From assembly GCA_032358165.1 (NCBI GenBank), contig JAALGY010000017.1, positions 372,001 through 436,000 on the forward strand: 64,000 nt of DNA, written 5' to 3'. The first letter of the stretch is position 1, and every line of letters starts with the position of its first letter. This document shows positions 11,034-24,777 of the stretch, piece after piece. Position numbers and translations under genes: made by a program. Under the pieces are notes generated by a model. The model saw nothing but the letters and a program-made list of their open reading frames with translations. It searched no databases and was not told where the DNA came from. This stretch comes from Diplosphaera chodatii (lineage: Eukaryota; Chlorophyta; Trebouxiophyceae; Prasiolales; Stichococcaceae).

Positions 11034-14000
11034 ATGGCCAGCGCAACACAGAATCCTTTTGCAGACCAGATTGCACGCCTGCAAGCGGTAGGTCAGCACG
11101 GGGCTGCAGACCGGCTGCAAGCTACCTGGGCGAGTGCCCAGAATGGAGCAGGTGCTGCCAGCGGTGCAACGCCAAGCAGGCCATCTGCTGGACCAACGGT
11201 AAGGCTCTGACTATAGTGTGAAGTGAATTTTCCATTGCTACGCCCAGCATAGCTTCCTTGGATCATATGTCTGCACTTCAAACTTGAATTGGCACCTTTA
11301 GCCTGGGACAGTCCGAAACCGGCTACCGTTGACAGCATCTGCACCGAGCTGCCTGTTGAGCATTGCAAAGAGAGACAAGAGTGTCATCGCAGAGCCCCTG
11401 CGTTGTCATATGCTGCCATAACCTGGTTTGTACAAGGCATGCGCCGGTCATTGGGTGTGCAGCCCATGAGTCCACATGCTCCTGCAGACGTTGCTGAGTG
11501 CATATCGTCGCTGCATCTCCACGCCAGGGCTCGCTGTTCGCCGGCCTGGGGAATCTTGCGTCCGGCATAGCCGGCGGCGTCGCCAATGCGCTTGCTGGCA
11601 GCGCGGGCAGCCAGCTTCCGCGCATGGCGCAGCAGCACGCTCAGCGCATGTCCTCCAAGGAAAAGAAGCGGCGCGAGAGGGAGGTGGGCTGCAGCTCCCT
11701 CGTGCGCATGCGGGCAGCAGAATGGCCGTGCCTGTTGCGCCTCAACCCAAGGCAGATGCTTCCAGACTGCATGGCTGCTGTGTGCGGAAGATCTGACTCA
11801 CAACGACATGTTTTATGTCATGCTCGCAGGCCAAAAGAGCGCGAGCTGAAGCACGCCTGGCGCAACTGCGAGCTGCTGCTGGAACGGGCGCCCCAGCTCA
11901 TACATCAGCACAGCAGGCAGCCAAGGCCAAGGCACGCAGCCGCTGACAGCTGTTAGCTTCCTTAGGAAGCAGGTTTTCGCAAACAATGTGGCAGCTGCAC
12001 ACCAAGGGGGCACTGTCACTTGAGCTGCAGCCTCCTCCTTGGTGCAAACACAGGCGTGTGCTGTGTTGGCTGTGCATGCAGTGGTCTCTATTCCCCACAG
12101 CTGCAGGATGGCAGGCAAGCAAAAGGGCTGTCGCCATGGGGGTGCCTAGAAGGATGTCACCCACCATCCCGACATAAGCACCTGTCAAGGCCTACGTTAT
12201 TCTCCTGCATGCAACTGCAGGTGCTGAGGCGGGGATGGCCAGCGGCCCGCTGGATGCTGTACCCTATTGCCAACAACCCTGATGCCTCCTCGCTACACCA
12301 ATCATTGCTCAACCAATCATTACTCAACATGTTTCACCATAATGCAGGCAGAGCTGGAGGCGCTGGACAAGGAGGAGCGGCACCTGCTGGACGACGCGGC
12401 GGCGCACGGCGAGGAGGACGCCGATGACGACATCTATCAAACCTACATGTGCGGGCCGCTGCCGTCGCCTCCTGCCCGTGAAGCACTGACTCCATACGCC
12501 TAGTATGCGCATGCCTCGTGCATAGTGGGCCAAATGTCGCTTGGTCCTGAGGATGTTCAGCTCTCCCTGGGCTGCATGCTGCATGCATGCAGAGGCTGCT
12601 GCTGGTGCTGAATTGTTACAGGCATCAGTCAGCACTAGATTCATTGTTCACAGGCCGAAGAAGCTGAATGAGGGCAAGGCGCACCCCGACCCAGTGGTGG
12701 AGACGCTCAGCCTGGCAGCTGTAGACCCGCCGCCTGTCACCTACAAGCACGCCCTTCAGGTGGTTTTGGCATTCAGGGTTTGGGCAGTCTGCTGCCATGG
12801 ATGTGGCTCGTGGTGTGTGCACGCTCACCATATGCATGCATGCCTTCTGCTGACACAGCACTGCATGCCTGTGAAGCAAGTATGTCCAACTGCAGCACAT
12901 ACTTGCAGGCCGTCAGTCGGTCAGTATCACCAGGATCTCTTTGAACATGACCGCCTGTCATGTTGGTGCAGGACTGCATCAAGAGGGGTGAACTGTCGGC
13001 GCTGCAGCTCGAGACCATTGTGTACGCCAACCAGCGCTTCCATGGCCCATACTTGCCAGACGGTGAGCAGTGACACAACATCTCTTGTCTGCAAATGGCA
13101 GACCACCAGGTCCCACCTCAAGTTGCAACTGTGTGCTTTGCTGTTTGAACAACCGCATGTAGTATGTACACGTACTGACAGAGTGGCAGCATCGTCCGCA
13201 GGTACACGTGCGGGCTTCTTCCTGGGGGATGGCGCCGGCGTGGGCAAGGGGCGCCAGATCGCGGCGCTCATCAAGGACTACTTTGCGCAGGGAGGCCGCC
13301 GCGTCCTCTGGATCTCCGTCTCCAACGACCTGCGGCTGGACGCAAAGCGCGACCTGCAAGACGTGCGTGCAGGGATCGACATTTTCCCGAAGGTGAAGCC
13401 TGTCCCACCCTGCAGTCGACTCTACCATGTACGCCTGATGTCGTGCTTGCATGTGTGGCATGTGCACACGCCAGGGGTAAGTGCAATGCCGTGCACAGCA
13501 TGCATGCTGTGGAAAGCACATTCTTGACTTGCATCTGTGCATGCAGGACAACAAGAGCGTGCTGCCCAAGGGCAAGCTCGAGAGGGAGTTTGGCGATGGC
13601 GTCATGTTCTGCACCTGTGAGTAGTGCAGGCTTCCCCCTGTCACTTGATACACTCCACATGCAGCAGCCTGCATGATGTCACGAATGTTTCAGCATTATA
13701 TGATATGGTCTGCAGAAGCATGTCTGGTGCTCTCATATTATGCAGATTCGCTGCTCATTGCGGGCTCAAAGCGGCCGACCAAGAAGGACCAACGGGCAGC
13801 ATACGATGCTGAGGTGCGCAGCCCTGCCCCACATGCACTATTGCGCTGCCATCATGCTGCTGCAGCTGTACTGTCAGCTGACGACATTGTAACCTGGCGG
13901 CCACTTTCGGCAGCAAGCTGCCAGTAAGATATACGCCCTGTCTGTGCCGACCACGTGCAGGCAGCTGCCACGGAGGCGGGCGCAGTCATGCCCCGCGGCC

Positions 14001-17000
14001 GCAACAGGCAGCAGATAGACCCCGAGATGGAGGTGGTGCCCGGCTCCCGGCTGCACCAGTTCGTGGAGTGGCTCGGCGGCCAGGGCGGCGACTGCATGAT
14101 TGTGCTCGACGGTGGGTTGCGATCAGCTGTGATTGGTCACACTGGCAGTGCTGTGTGGCATCAGACCTGCCGCTGGAACGGTTGTACCCGAGCTAGTCAG
14201 TTGGGTAAGCAGAAGTGGCAGTTGGTGTTGAGCTGTAGTCTGATACATGCAGAGTGCCACAAGGCGAAGAACCTGATGGCTGCCAGGGGCGAGCCGACGG
14301 CCACTGGCCTGGCGGTCAAGCAGCTGCAGGCTGAGCTCCCAGATGTGAGTTGAATCTCAGGCTCCTTCCACTGATCCCAGCATTGAATTGGTCCACCTGT
14401 GCCAGTTCTCGGTTGCTCCCTCCAATCGAATGACGTCACACCATGTTTTTGCTACCATCCTGCAGGCACGCGTGCTGTACTCGTCGGCAACGGGCGCATC
14501 GGAGCCGAACAACCTGGCGTACATGACGCGCCTGGGCACCTTCGGCTACAAGAACATGGTGCGCATACTGCTGCACTGCTGGCGTGCAACAACGTGTCCC
14601 GCGTACACCGATCAGTGCTGGTGCAGAAAGTGTTGTGCAGCCCCTTGTGGCACTGGCCTCTGGCCAGTGCTTACTCCAAAAGCTGTGGCATGACCGCTGT
14701 TCCAACATGTGGCGCCACCTCTTGTGCGGCTGCAGGTGGAGATGGTGACGCATCTGACCAAGGCGGGGCTGGGCTCCCTGGAGCTGTTCTCCATGGGCCT
14801 CAAGTCCACGGGCACCTACCTCAGCCGCGCGCTCAGCTACAAGGGCGCCGAGTTCAGCATTGCCAAGGTCGACATCGACCCGCAGTTCCAGTGCGGCTTT
14901 CTCTACGCCACTCCTACCATGGAATTGTAGACATACACCAGTTATCGTGAAGCTCACGGTGGAATGCCCAGCCTCAGCATGGTCCTCACATTGGGCCTTC
15001 TGGTTGCATATCCAAAGGCAGAGCCTTCCTGCGGTTGCTTAATGCCCCTCATGCCAGCCACCTTCGTTGGAGTGGGCCTCGCTGTTGCACGAATGTGTCC
15101 GTGCTGTCATGCAGGGTCATGTACGACCGGGCGACTGAGGCGTGGGCGCTGCTCTTTTCGATTGTGAAGACTCTTCAGCAGTACGGCGGCTGCAAGCGCG
15201 TGTTCATGCGCCTCATGTGGGCGGCCTTCTGCCGCTTCTTCCGCCAGATGCTCATTGCTGCTAAGGTGCGCTCCACAATGCCGCTGCAAACTAAAAGTGC
15301 AGGCTGAAGCATGCAGCAGGCCAGTCCAGCTGCAAGTGGACATATGTGCACTGCGATACGTGCATTCCATGGTCGTACATGAAGTCGGCCTCTCGCCTGC
15401 AGGTGCCAGAGTGTGCTAGGCTGGCACAGGAGGCAGTCGACCAGGGCATGTGTGTCGTCATCGGCCTGCAGGTGATTGTCCACGTGACTTGATGCCTTAC
15501 ATTTTGCAACGGTTTTGCGGCTACTGACTGAATGTAAGCAAGTCAAGATGCAGGGCTTCTGCTGAGATGATGTATTGTTACTGGCTTCGTGTCTTACTCC
15601 AGACTGGTAACGAGCGTCACATCTCAGTGTGCTTATGGCTGGTGCAGTCCACGGGGGAGGCCAGCACCGAGGCCATGCGCTCAGTGGGCGGCGACGAGAT
15701 GGACGACTTCATCTCCGCACCCAAGGTGCGTCCTGGTCCTGAGTGTTGCAGGCACTGCAAACCAGATCAGTATCGATACATGCATGAGGCACCTTGGTTG
15801 GTCGACCCTCTTTGGCGCCTTGCTACTCTGCTGCACTGGCGCTGCCTCAGCCGCAGACTTTGCACATGCTAAGCAGCTCATGGCCAGGCACAGCATGCCT
15901 TTGGCATGTAAGAGTCCTACTTTCAAGCACATCGAATGCCAGCACACAAACACAAACAGTGCAACCTCTTTCACTGCAGGTCATCCTCATCCAACTCCTC
16001 AACAAGCACTTCCCCGAGGCGGTGCCCGACATGGATCAGGGGGAACGCCGCAAGCTGCTCTTCAACGTGAGTGCTCCTCATGCTGGCAGGGTGCATAGTT
16101 GCGAAGGCATGTCACTCTCAATGCCCCACATTCACGGCTGTTCGACACGCCACACGCATGTGTCCTTCATGTATCTCTGCTCACCTGGGTCCTGTGCTGG
16201 GGCGCAGCTGTTCAAGGTAGTGCGGGAGTGGCAGGGGCTCAAGCGTGCCGAGCTGGCGGCAAAGGACCTGCGGGCGAAGCGCGCCCAGCGTGCGGCCGCT
16301 GAGGCCGAGCGTGCTGAGCGAGCAGCACAGCGTGAGGCCCGCCAGGTGCGGCTGTGGGCACACCTACGCCAGGCTGCCTTTCTGCTGCTGCGCTATGCTG
16401 GATCATGCTTCAGCTTATTGGGCAATGCAAGAGGCGTGCATGGCTTGCCTGCAAGTGCTCACCTGCCAGTGCACCAGCATTCAGCGCGTGTGGTATGCAG
16501 TCTGGCTGGGTGGGGGTCCAGCAGGTGGTCAAGCAAGCTGCGAGCATCGAGCATCTCTTGAGCATACGGTTATGTTTGCACGAGTCGGCAGCCTTGTAAT
16601 GCGGATGCCCATGTGCCGCAGAGCGAGGTGGAGGCAGCCGGCGGGGCGGAGGGGGCAGCTGATGCGGAGGACGACGACCAGGGAGATGAGCCGGTCATTA
16701 CTGGCGAGATGGATCTGGACCAGGCTCTTGCGGTAAGTATTTTCTGGCTCTCTGGTAACGACGTCAGGTTTGCAGTGCTGGTGTCGCACTGTCAGTGATC
16801 GCAGCGAGGGCAGTGCACCCATTATTGGCTGTAACCTCCAGAGCCGCCGCTGGGTCCTGAGTTCATTCTGTGATCTTGCAGGCCCAGCGTGAAGCTGCAA
16901 TCCGCACAGGCAACTTCCTGGATCTGACAGCAGAGGCTGACGTGTCTGACGAGGCGCTGGAGGCCATCCGGGCTCAGGTCGAGGCGCGCGATGAAGTGGC

Positions 17001-20000
17001 TGGTGCCGACCGTTGCGCTGCAGCGGCGCAGAAGCGGCAGCAAGCCCGTGCACAGGAGCTGGTATGGATTCGCATCGCTTTGATTGCTGACGTGCCTTGT
17101 GGGCTATAGCCCTGCAAGCAAATCTGCTCCTAGTCAGCTGTCTGACAGACTTCGTTTGCAGATCACCATGCTGGCAGGTGGTTAGCGCTCAACATGCAAC
17201 TGTGCCTGCAGCTTGCTGAGACATTGCAGTGACATGCTGTTCATGCCACACAATACAGGCCGACCTGGAGCAGGACCTCCAGAGTGCCAGGGAGGCCGTC
17301 AACAGGGCCGAGCAGCTGGCGGGCTTGCCGCTCACCACCTTCGACAGCCCCGGCGTGCGCGGCAGCAGGTGTGCATGCCGCCTGATTGCCTACGTCATGC
17401 TGACTTCGGCCTGCAAAGCCTTTTGACCTTGAGCTTGTAAGTTTCGCGGTCCTTGTATACAGCCACCAGATGCAGACGCCAGGGACAGGCAACCCGAACA
17501 TTGGCTTTAATGCAATTAGAGCTTGCAATGTCTGCTGCAGGGCTGCGACCGCCACCACCACAGCAGCGCTGGTGGACTCTGAAGACGAGGATGCCGGCGC
17601 CGTCACCAGCCCACCCAAGAGCACTGCCACTCGCTCACGAGTCAAGCAGGTGGTTTCGAGCGGTTGCCACGGTAACCATCTGCAGCTTGCCAGTGATATG
17701 GGGGCACATTCACCGAGTGTCTGTATGGTTGGTGTGCAGGAGCGTGTCGTGACACCAGCAGCAGCAGCACCAGCACCAGCACCAGCAGCAGCAGCAGCCG
17801 CCACCCCGTCCACAGGCGCTGAGGTCATCAGCCTGCTGTCAGACAGCGAGGATGAGGCAATGCCTGCAGCTCCACCACAGACAGACGCAGGTGCGCAATG
17901 GTCGATTCAGCGCCTCAGCGTGACACGTTCAGCATAAGCAAGGTCTTTAGCCTAGACTTCTCTGCTGAGACTAGATATCCTCGTTGTTGTGCAGAACCAG
18001 CACCCAGCTCAGCAGGCAGCAAGCGGAGGCGCGAGGTTTGTGTCCTTGACGACTCGGACGCTGAGACCGAAACCCGAGTCTCCAACAGGCAGCGTTCTGC
18101 GGGCGGCGCAGAGAAAGATGATGAAGATCAGTCGCCTGTTGTCGGCAGGCGCCAGCAGGTTGGCAAAGCAAGATCTGCATCAAGTCACCTTCCACCTCCT
18201 GTGAGTTGAAGTTAGAGCCTGATCAGTGCCATAATCGCCATCGTGCCTTTATGTATGCACGAGGCATGCTACGCTGTGTGGTGTTGCTGTATTCAGGACG
18301 CTGGGGCATGCAAGGCATGCATCACAAACATCACGGAGGGTCTTGACACCGCGCTGCCACTCCCGTACAGGGCCAACGAAAGTCAGAGCTGGAGGACAGC
18401 GATGCCGAGTTTGATCCGGCGATGCAGTCGGATGACGGTGACGCAGCCACCACAGCAGGCGAGGAGTCTGACGCAGATGGGGCCGCACCGCCCCGCAGGC
18501 GCACCCGCAGCAGGCCACGGCTGCGGCGTGCCTCTGACACAGCAGCGGCGACGGCAGCGGGTCCTGCCGCTGCTGCTGCCGGCAATGGTGCGGCTATCGG
18601 CGATGACTCGGAGGACGACTCGTGGCCAGCGGGCCCATCCACCAGACAGACTGGTGCCCTCAGACAGGTGCCTATGTGCCAGTCTCCTCAGATGTTTATC
18701 GGGTTGTCCCTGTGCCTGTGGCATCACTTAGGAGCTTGACTGGAGAGTTGATGATGCAGACCCGCATCACGAGCGCACCCTCTGGTGCCGGCCCAAGCGG
18801 CGGCGCCGGCGGCCTGAAGCTGCGGGTGCTGGCGGCAAAGCGGCGGCTGCAGGAAGCAGAGGATGCGCTGCGGCGTTTCAAGTCAGGGTCCCAGCGCGCC
18901 TCGCCGACCACCTCAGACGGCACACGGGTGTGCATATGTCGTTCATTTCGTTGAGTCCTATTGCACGGACATGAGGGTCAAGGCGCTTCCTGCTTGTGCC
19001 CTGTGTTTTGGATCCCAGATGTACTTACCCTTCTGTGGCTTTGTTCTTGTGGCTCGGTGAGATGTTCACCCTGTCTCATATCTGTTGCCCTGCCTGTTGC
19101 AGACTGGCAGCCGCGGTGCTGGGCCGTCAAACAGCAACCACCGCAATGACGCAGCAGGCCGCACTCGCGGCGCTGCCCGCTACCGCCATGCAGTGACGGT
19201 GAGTCTTAGCTCCCTGAATACTGCTGCTGTGCACTTGACATGAAGCTGACTCGTGCCCTCTGTATGCCGCTGCACCAAGGTCGGGTCTCTTCATGAGAGT
19301 CCTCCACGAGGTGTTGCATGATCAAAGTGTTGAAGCGTGTGTTGTGCTGCGTGTGCAGGCCCTGCCGCTGGACGGTGTGGGCGAAGAACTGGGCATCAAT
19401 GCCCGCGAGGTGGATGCTGATGACGAGGACGACTCTGACGACTTTGCAGGTGTGCAGCAACCAGCCCTTCAGGCGCTTTGTGCACGTGCAACCTATGTGG
19501 TTCTTTGCAGCAGTGTGAGCAAGCATGCAGGGCTAGTGTGACTGACTTCTGCTGGGATTTGTAGGTGAGGCAGAGGATGCGGATGACGATGGTGCAGCAG
19601 AAGGTGGCGCCACCTACCAGCCCGAGATAGCCATGGTCTTTCTCTGCTCATTTTCCCTGCTCGATTACACATGACACATGAGCATCGTTTCTGTAAATGT
19701 TCCAGCTCATCAGCAGTCAAGTGCCAACACGCTTGCAACTTGCATGACAGGTGCGCAAACTGCTGCTGCGGCTGGTCGAGAGTCTGGAGCTCCCTGCGAA
19801 CCCGCTGGACCAGGTATAGCCACCATCTTCGCAGCTGCCTGCTCTGCTGGCCATGTGCCAACTACAGTATGTAGCATACAAGCGTCTGGCACATAACATG
19901 ATGGCAATGCCTGTACTCGTACAAACACCGCACCATTTGGATTCACCATTCATGGCATGATAGCAGCCATCTGCAGTCACGCCAAACATATCCCCTCCCA

Positions 20001-23000
20001 TGGTGCAGCTGACTGAGCTGCTTGGCGGTGAGGAGGCTGTTGCCGAGATGACGGGGCGCCATGGCATGCTCACTCGTGATGCCGACGGCCGGGTCAGCTA
20101 CGGCCAGCGCAATGCCAAGGTGAGCTGCCAGCTGGCTTTCGGTATCTATCACCATCCGTGAGGTTTCAGGTGTTGGTGCCAATTTGCGCTGCTGCAAGCT
20201 TGTCAATATTTAGCATGTGTCACCTTCGTCGTATAACGTGCCATCGCATGATAGACTGTTAGCAGCCACGACAGGCCCACGATTTTCGATTGACAAGCAT
20301 GGGCCTCGAGTTCGTGACGTCCAGTGCATGCCCTGCAGATGGCACGGAAAGATGTCAACCTGGACGAAAAGCAGCAGTTTATGAATGGCAAAAAGCTGAT
20401 TGCAATCATCTCGGAGGCCGCGTCTACTGGCATCTCCTTGCAGGCGGACAAGAGGTGCGTCATGCAACAATGAATGCATGCTCCGACTCAGCACCAGCAT
20501 CTGCTGAAACAACAGTCAATGGCATGAATGTCCTTGGTGAATGTGAGCCACACAATCCACCCAGACGGCATGATGAACAGCTGTGCGGCACTGTCAGTGG
20601 CTGCAAGTACTGCATGTGGCATCTTTGCAGGGTGCCCAACAAGCGGCGGCGGTGCCACCTCACCCTGGAGCTGCCGTGGTCAGCCGACAAGGCCATCCAG
20701 CAATTCGGCCGCTCGCACCGCTCCAACCAGGCGTCTGCGCCCGTCTACCGTATCCTGGTGAGAACAATGTGGATTTGCAGTGCAGAACACATTGATGTGC
20801 GGATGTTGCATCAAAATCTGAAACAGCAACTTAGAACGAAACTATGTGGCGCGCTGGAATAGTGAGCACAGCAGCAATGCTGCACAGATCTCCTGCTGCT
20901 GCATTATGACCTCTTAGCACAGCCAGCACTTGACTGCAGGTGACGACCTGCGGCGGCGAGACGCGCTTTGCAGCCTCAGCGGCCAAGCGGCTGCAGTCAC
21001 TGGGCGCCCTGCTGAAGGGCGACCGGCGGGCGCTGGGCGCTGGCGTCGACTTGAAGGTGGGACGCGAGGGTTCGGCAGCATGGTGTTGTTGACAGCCAGC
21101 AGCCACTTGTGAGGCTGGCTAGAACCGAGTTTGACCCGGGTGTGCACGGCAGTGACCACTGCCGACTGTTCCACGGGCTCGTCATGCTTGCTTGCAGGCC
21201 AATGCTGCAATGAACCTGCAAGTCTACCCAAACGGTAAGCCTCAACGAGATTGACGCCCTTCTGTTCGCAACCTGGCAGGAGTTCGATGTCGACAACAAG
21301 TATGGCTGCGATGCGCTGGAGCGCATCTACGATGACTTTGCCGGCGAGACAGACGGCGCCATGCCCGGAGTGCAGGTGTGGGTCCGAAGCTGTGCTAGTG
21401 TTTGCTGCCTGGCGCCCTGGCATGCAGCGAAAGGCCATGCTGAGCTGCTCCCTCTGCCCTACTGCTGCCCATGCAGCGTGAAAAGGAGCAGCACAGCAGG
21501 AGCTGAGATCATGGTATGAAAGCCGGTGAGAACATGTTCATACTCAACTCTGGTAACTGGGCTTGCAGATTCCGGAGCTGCCGGACAACCTGAAGCCGGC
21601 GCCAGGTGCCCAGCCGGAGTTGGTGCGCAGGCGGCAGTACTCGCCGGCTCGCCCCGACGAGCACTTCTATGCCGCAATGCGGGATGCGTGCTGGAAGATG
21701 GAGCTGCTGGTGAAGGATGGCCGGTGGGTGCTTGCTGTATGTCATGCAGCATGTCCAGGCTGTGAGCGGGGTGCAGAGCAGGCTGGCATCTGGTGGCAGT
21801 GCAGATGGAGGACTTTAACCGTGGGAAAGAAAAGGACAGCAGGGTTCATCAGCTGCATCAGCGCAATTGATGAATCTGATGGCACATTTCTATACTGCAT
21901 GAACTGCAGGGGTGACTTCAAGCCGCCGACCAGCATGCACCGCAACATCCCCCGCTTCCTCAACCGGCTGCTGGGCATGCCCCTGGACACACAGGTGCCT
22001 TTGAGTATGGACCCTTTGGCGGTGCTGGCCCTAGCATCTGCAGGTTGCTATCATGATCAATGTCAGTTTCTGCGAGGTTTCCTGTTTATGGGGTGCCCTC
22101 CTGCTGCAATTGACATAGAATTCCATCAAGCTGACTGTCGCCTCAGTGAATGAGCCCATGTCGGCATCATAGCAACCAGTTGGCGTGACTTAAGTGCTTC
22201 GTCACCCTGCAGGAGTGCTTGTTTGCATACTTCTCATCAACGCTGGATGCCGTCATCACGGCTGCCAAGTCGCGGGGCCAGTTCGATAATGGCATTGTCT
22301 CCCTGAAGGGCATGACCAGCATTGAGCTGATGCACCAGGACGTGGTTCATACGGATCGCTTCTCAGGTGAACACGGGTCCAATTGCAAGGGTCCAGTTGC
22401 AAGGTGTACTGCGCATGCTACATTTGCAACTACACAGATCGGCAGTACATGCCAATGTGTGGGGTGATGGTCCTCCGGCACAGGGAGCTACATCGCCATT
22501 GGGTTTCAGACGCTCAGCACACAGGCACAGACTGCTGACCGCCTCACCAGCCACCCAGGTGTAAACCCTTTCCCATGTCAGGTGCCGAGACGTACCACAT
22601 CACGCTGAACGCCGACCGTGGCATGTCGTGGGAGGCTGCGCTCGCACACCGTGAGGCTGCGGCCAAAGAGCTGACGGATGCGGGGCGGCCGCTGTCAGGC
22701 GCAGCAGGGTTTTGGGTGGACAGCCGTGTGGGCAGGGCCGGGCAGGGCCAGACAGGTGCGAAGGGCATGTGATTAGGGTTTTGCCAAGCAAATTGTGCTT
22801 ATGCTCCAGAGGTTCCTTGCCCTGCCAACACCTGTCAGCAGGCGTTTTGCTGTGTGCATGTGTTTGGCAACTGCATCGCAACGAATGGGTCACCAGCTAC
22901 TGGAGGGCATGCTGACCAGAGGTCGCTCGTGCACTATGAGTGCTGAAGAAGTCGGCTGCATTGCACTGCATGATGTTGCCTATGGTCAGGCATCCGAGCT

Positions 23001-24777
23001 CCCTGTGCATTGCAGGGCACCCGCTGATCCTCCTGGCCACAGACACATCGAAGGTGCGTCTACAGTGCCTAGTGTTACACGAAACTTGTGCCACTGTGAT
23101 GCCAACACTCAGTTTCAAGGGTGACCGATCGTGCTCTGCATTGCATGGTTCATAACATTTCCCTGCTTTATGCTTGCTGTCAGCTGCCATCCCCAGGCAG
23201 CAAGTGCTAAGGCTTCGGCGCTGTTGAATGGCAGGTGACCAACAGGCAGAAGGTGGATCGTCTTCGCATCCAGCGCCCCAACAAGGTGGACAACACCCCG
23301 CTGTTCCTGGTGAGACGTCCTGCAGCTGGATCAAGATTGCCCCATCTCTTGCTTCCATGTATGCTGAGCGTCATAAGAGAGGTGGCCGAGGCAGCAGAGC
23401 ATTGCTGCACATTATCACTGTGAACCATGCTCCGCCAGACCCTTTGCGGTTCTTTTGGAGGACATTGCAGGCTGTACTATCCTACACTTAAGTTCACAGG
23501 CTTCAGACTTCATGCATTTGCACCCTGCAGCACGACCTGCGCAACAACCACAAGCGTGTGAGCGATGAGGTTGCCAAGGAGCACTGGGAGTTCTGGTGAG
23601 CAAAACATTGTACATGACCATGCACATCACAGTAGCAGGACACCAATCAGTGTCTACATTGCTCCTAAGCCGGCCATGTGCTGACACACCACTTACGCCT
23701 GCTGACCCTGGAACCCTTGCCTGCAGGTTTGACTTCCTGAAGTTGGGATGCATCCACGGGAACGTGTGCAGCAGGTGCGCATCTAGTTATGCCCAAGCAG
23801 CTGCCCGGTGCTTGCTCATGTGTCACACTGTTGCACGCAAGCCAACCTCATACCAGCTTCCTGCAGGATGTGAGCGTCCTGTTGTTATGAGTGCTGGTTA
23901 ACAAGTGCACACGCTGTCGCTGTGGTGCAGGCGTCGTGTGGGCGTTGCCTGCCACGATGGCGGTCGCATTCAGCAAGTAGATATGATCTCCGGTCAGTGT
24001 TCTGCTTGCATCTGGGCATATACCTTCTGATGCTGCTGCTGGCTATCTCATGCCATGTATTGATACTGAGCAGGGGCAGTGCCCTCGCATACATGAGCAA
24101 GTGCATTTGCAAATGAATAGGCACGTTGTTGGCGAAGGCTGATGACGGCAGCCTTGCAGAGGGTGGCGCTGATTGCACCACGACAGTTGCATGCAGCGTG
24201 CAACCAGTCGCTGACGCGGCGCGCTGCTCCTGGCTGCAGGTGCCGTGCTGCCGGTGATGGCGACGCTGTTCCGCACCATCAAGGCCGGGCGGTCGGGTGA
24301 CAAGGGCGGCCATGCGCGTGTGATGCGCTGCGTTGCGGACAAGGGCAACGGCATCCGTCCCGATGGCGAGAAAGTGAGCAGGCCACCCTGTAGCATGCAG
24401 GCTGTGCCAGGTGGCCCGTGCAGCGACTTCATGTTACAGCATGGTCGAGTCGGCAGGCACATACCCTGACAGCGAGCAGTTGTGGTTCGTGTTGTGCGCA
24501 GAGTGGGTAGTGGAGACTTCAGATTGACTGCAGGATGGCATGTGTGTGGCAGCAAGGAGTCTCACGAGGAAAGGCAACAAGGAGATGCCGCTCCAGTTGT
24601 GCGGCAAGGTGAAGACCATGTAAGCTGACATATTGCTGGTATGCGTACATGCAGCTGGTGGGCATCTCTATGGAGGAGCATGATGCGGCCAACTTCAAGG
24701 AGGCGCTGCGCGAGGAGGAGATGACTGGCCCACTGGGCGTCGGCGACCTGGGCCCGCCGGTTGAGGTGGGGTTTTGA
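11034..24777 (+). CDS. FGT1: Strawberry notch/FORGETTER1-type SF2 helicase
   Basis: About 47 exons encode roughly 1,800 residues. Main exon blocks: 11034-11198, 11528-11683, ~11830-11930, 12348-12448, 12654-12759, 12972-13062, 13202-13392, 13547-13616, 13746-13813, 13961-14111, 14253-14344, 14466-14558, 14736-14890, then regularly to 24655-24777. Motifs: Walker [10 protein letters not shown] (13225-13255), DECH box split across exons 10/11 (14109/14253), and motif [12 protein letters not shown] (20700-20730). The C-terminal half (20009-24777) matches the Strawberry-notch helicase-C region ([21 protein letters not shown]). The family remodels chromatin; plant FGT1 sustains heat-stress memory. 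Unlike FGT1, no zinc-ribbon or PHD finger is visible; instead the lobes are separated by a ~550-residue acidic, Ser/Ala-rich insert (16208-19635). Exon 3 lacks a GT donor before its stop, and the 21198 exon keeps frame only with a weak GTCTAC donor. Confidence 0.88.
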
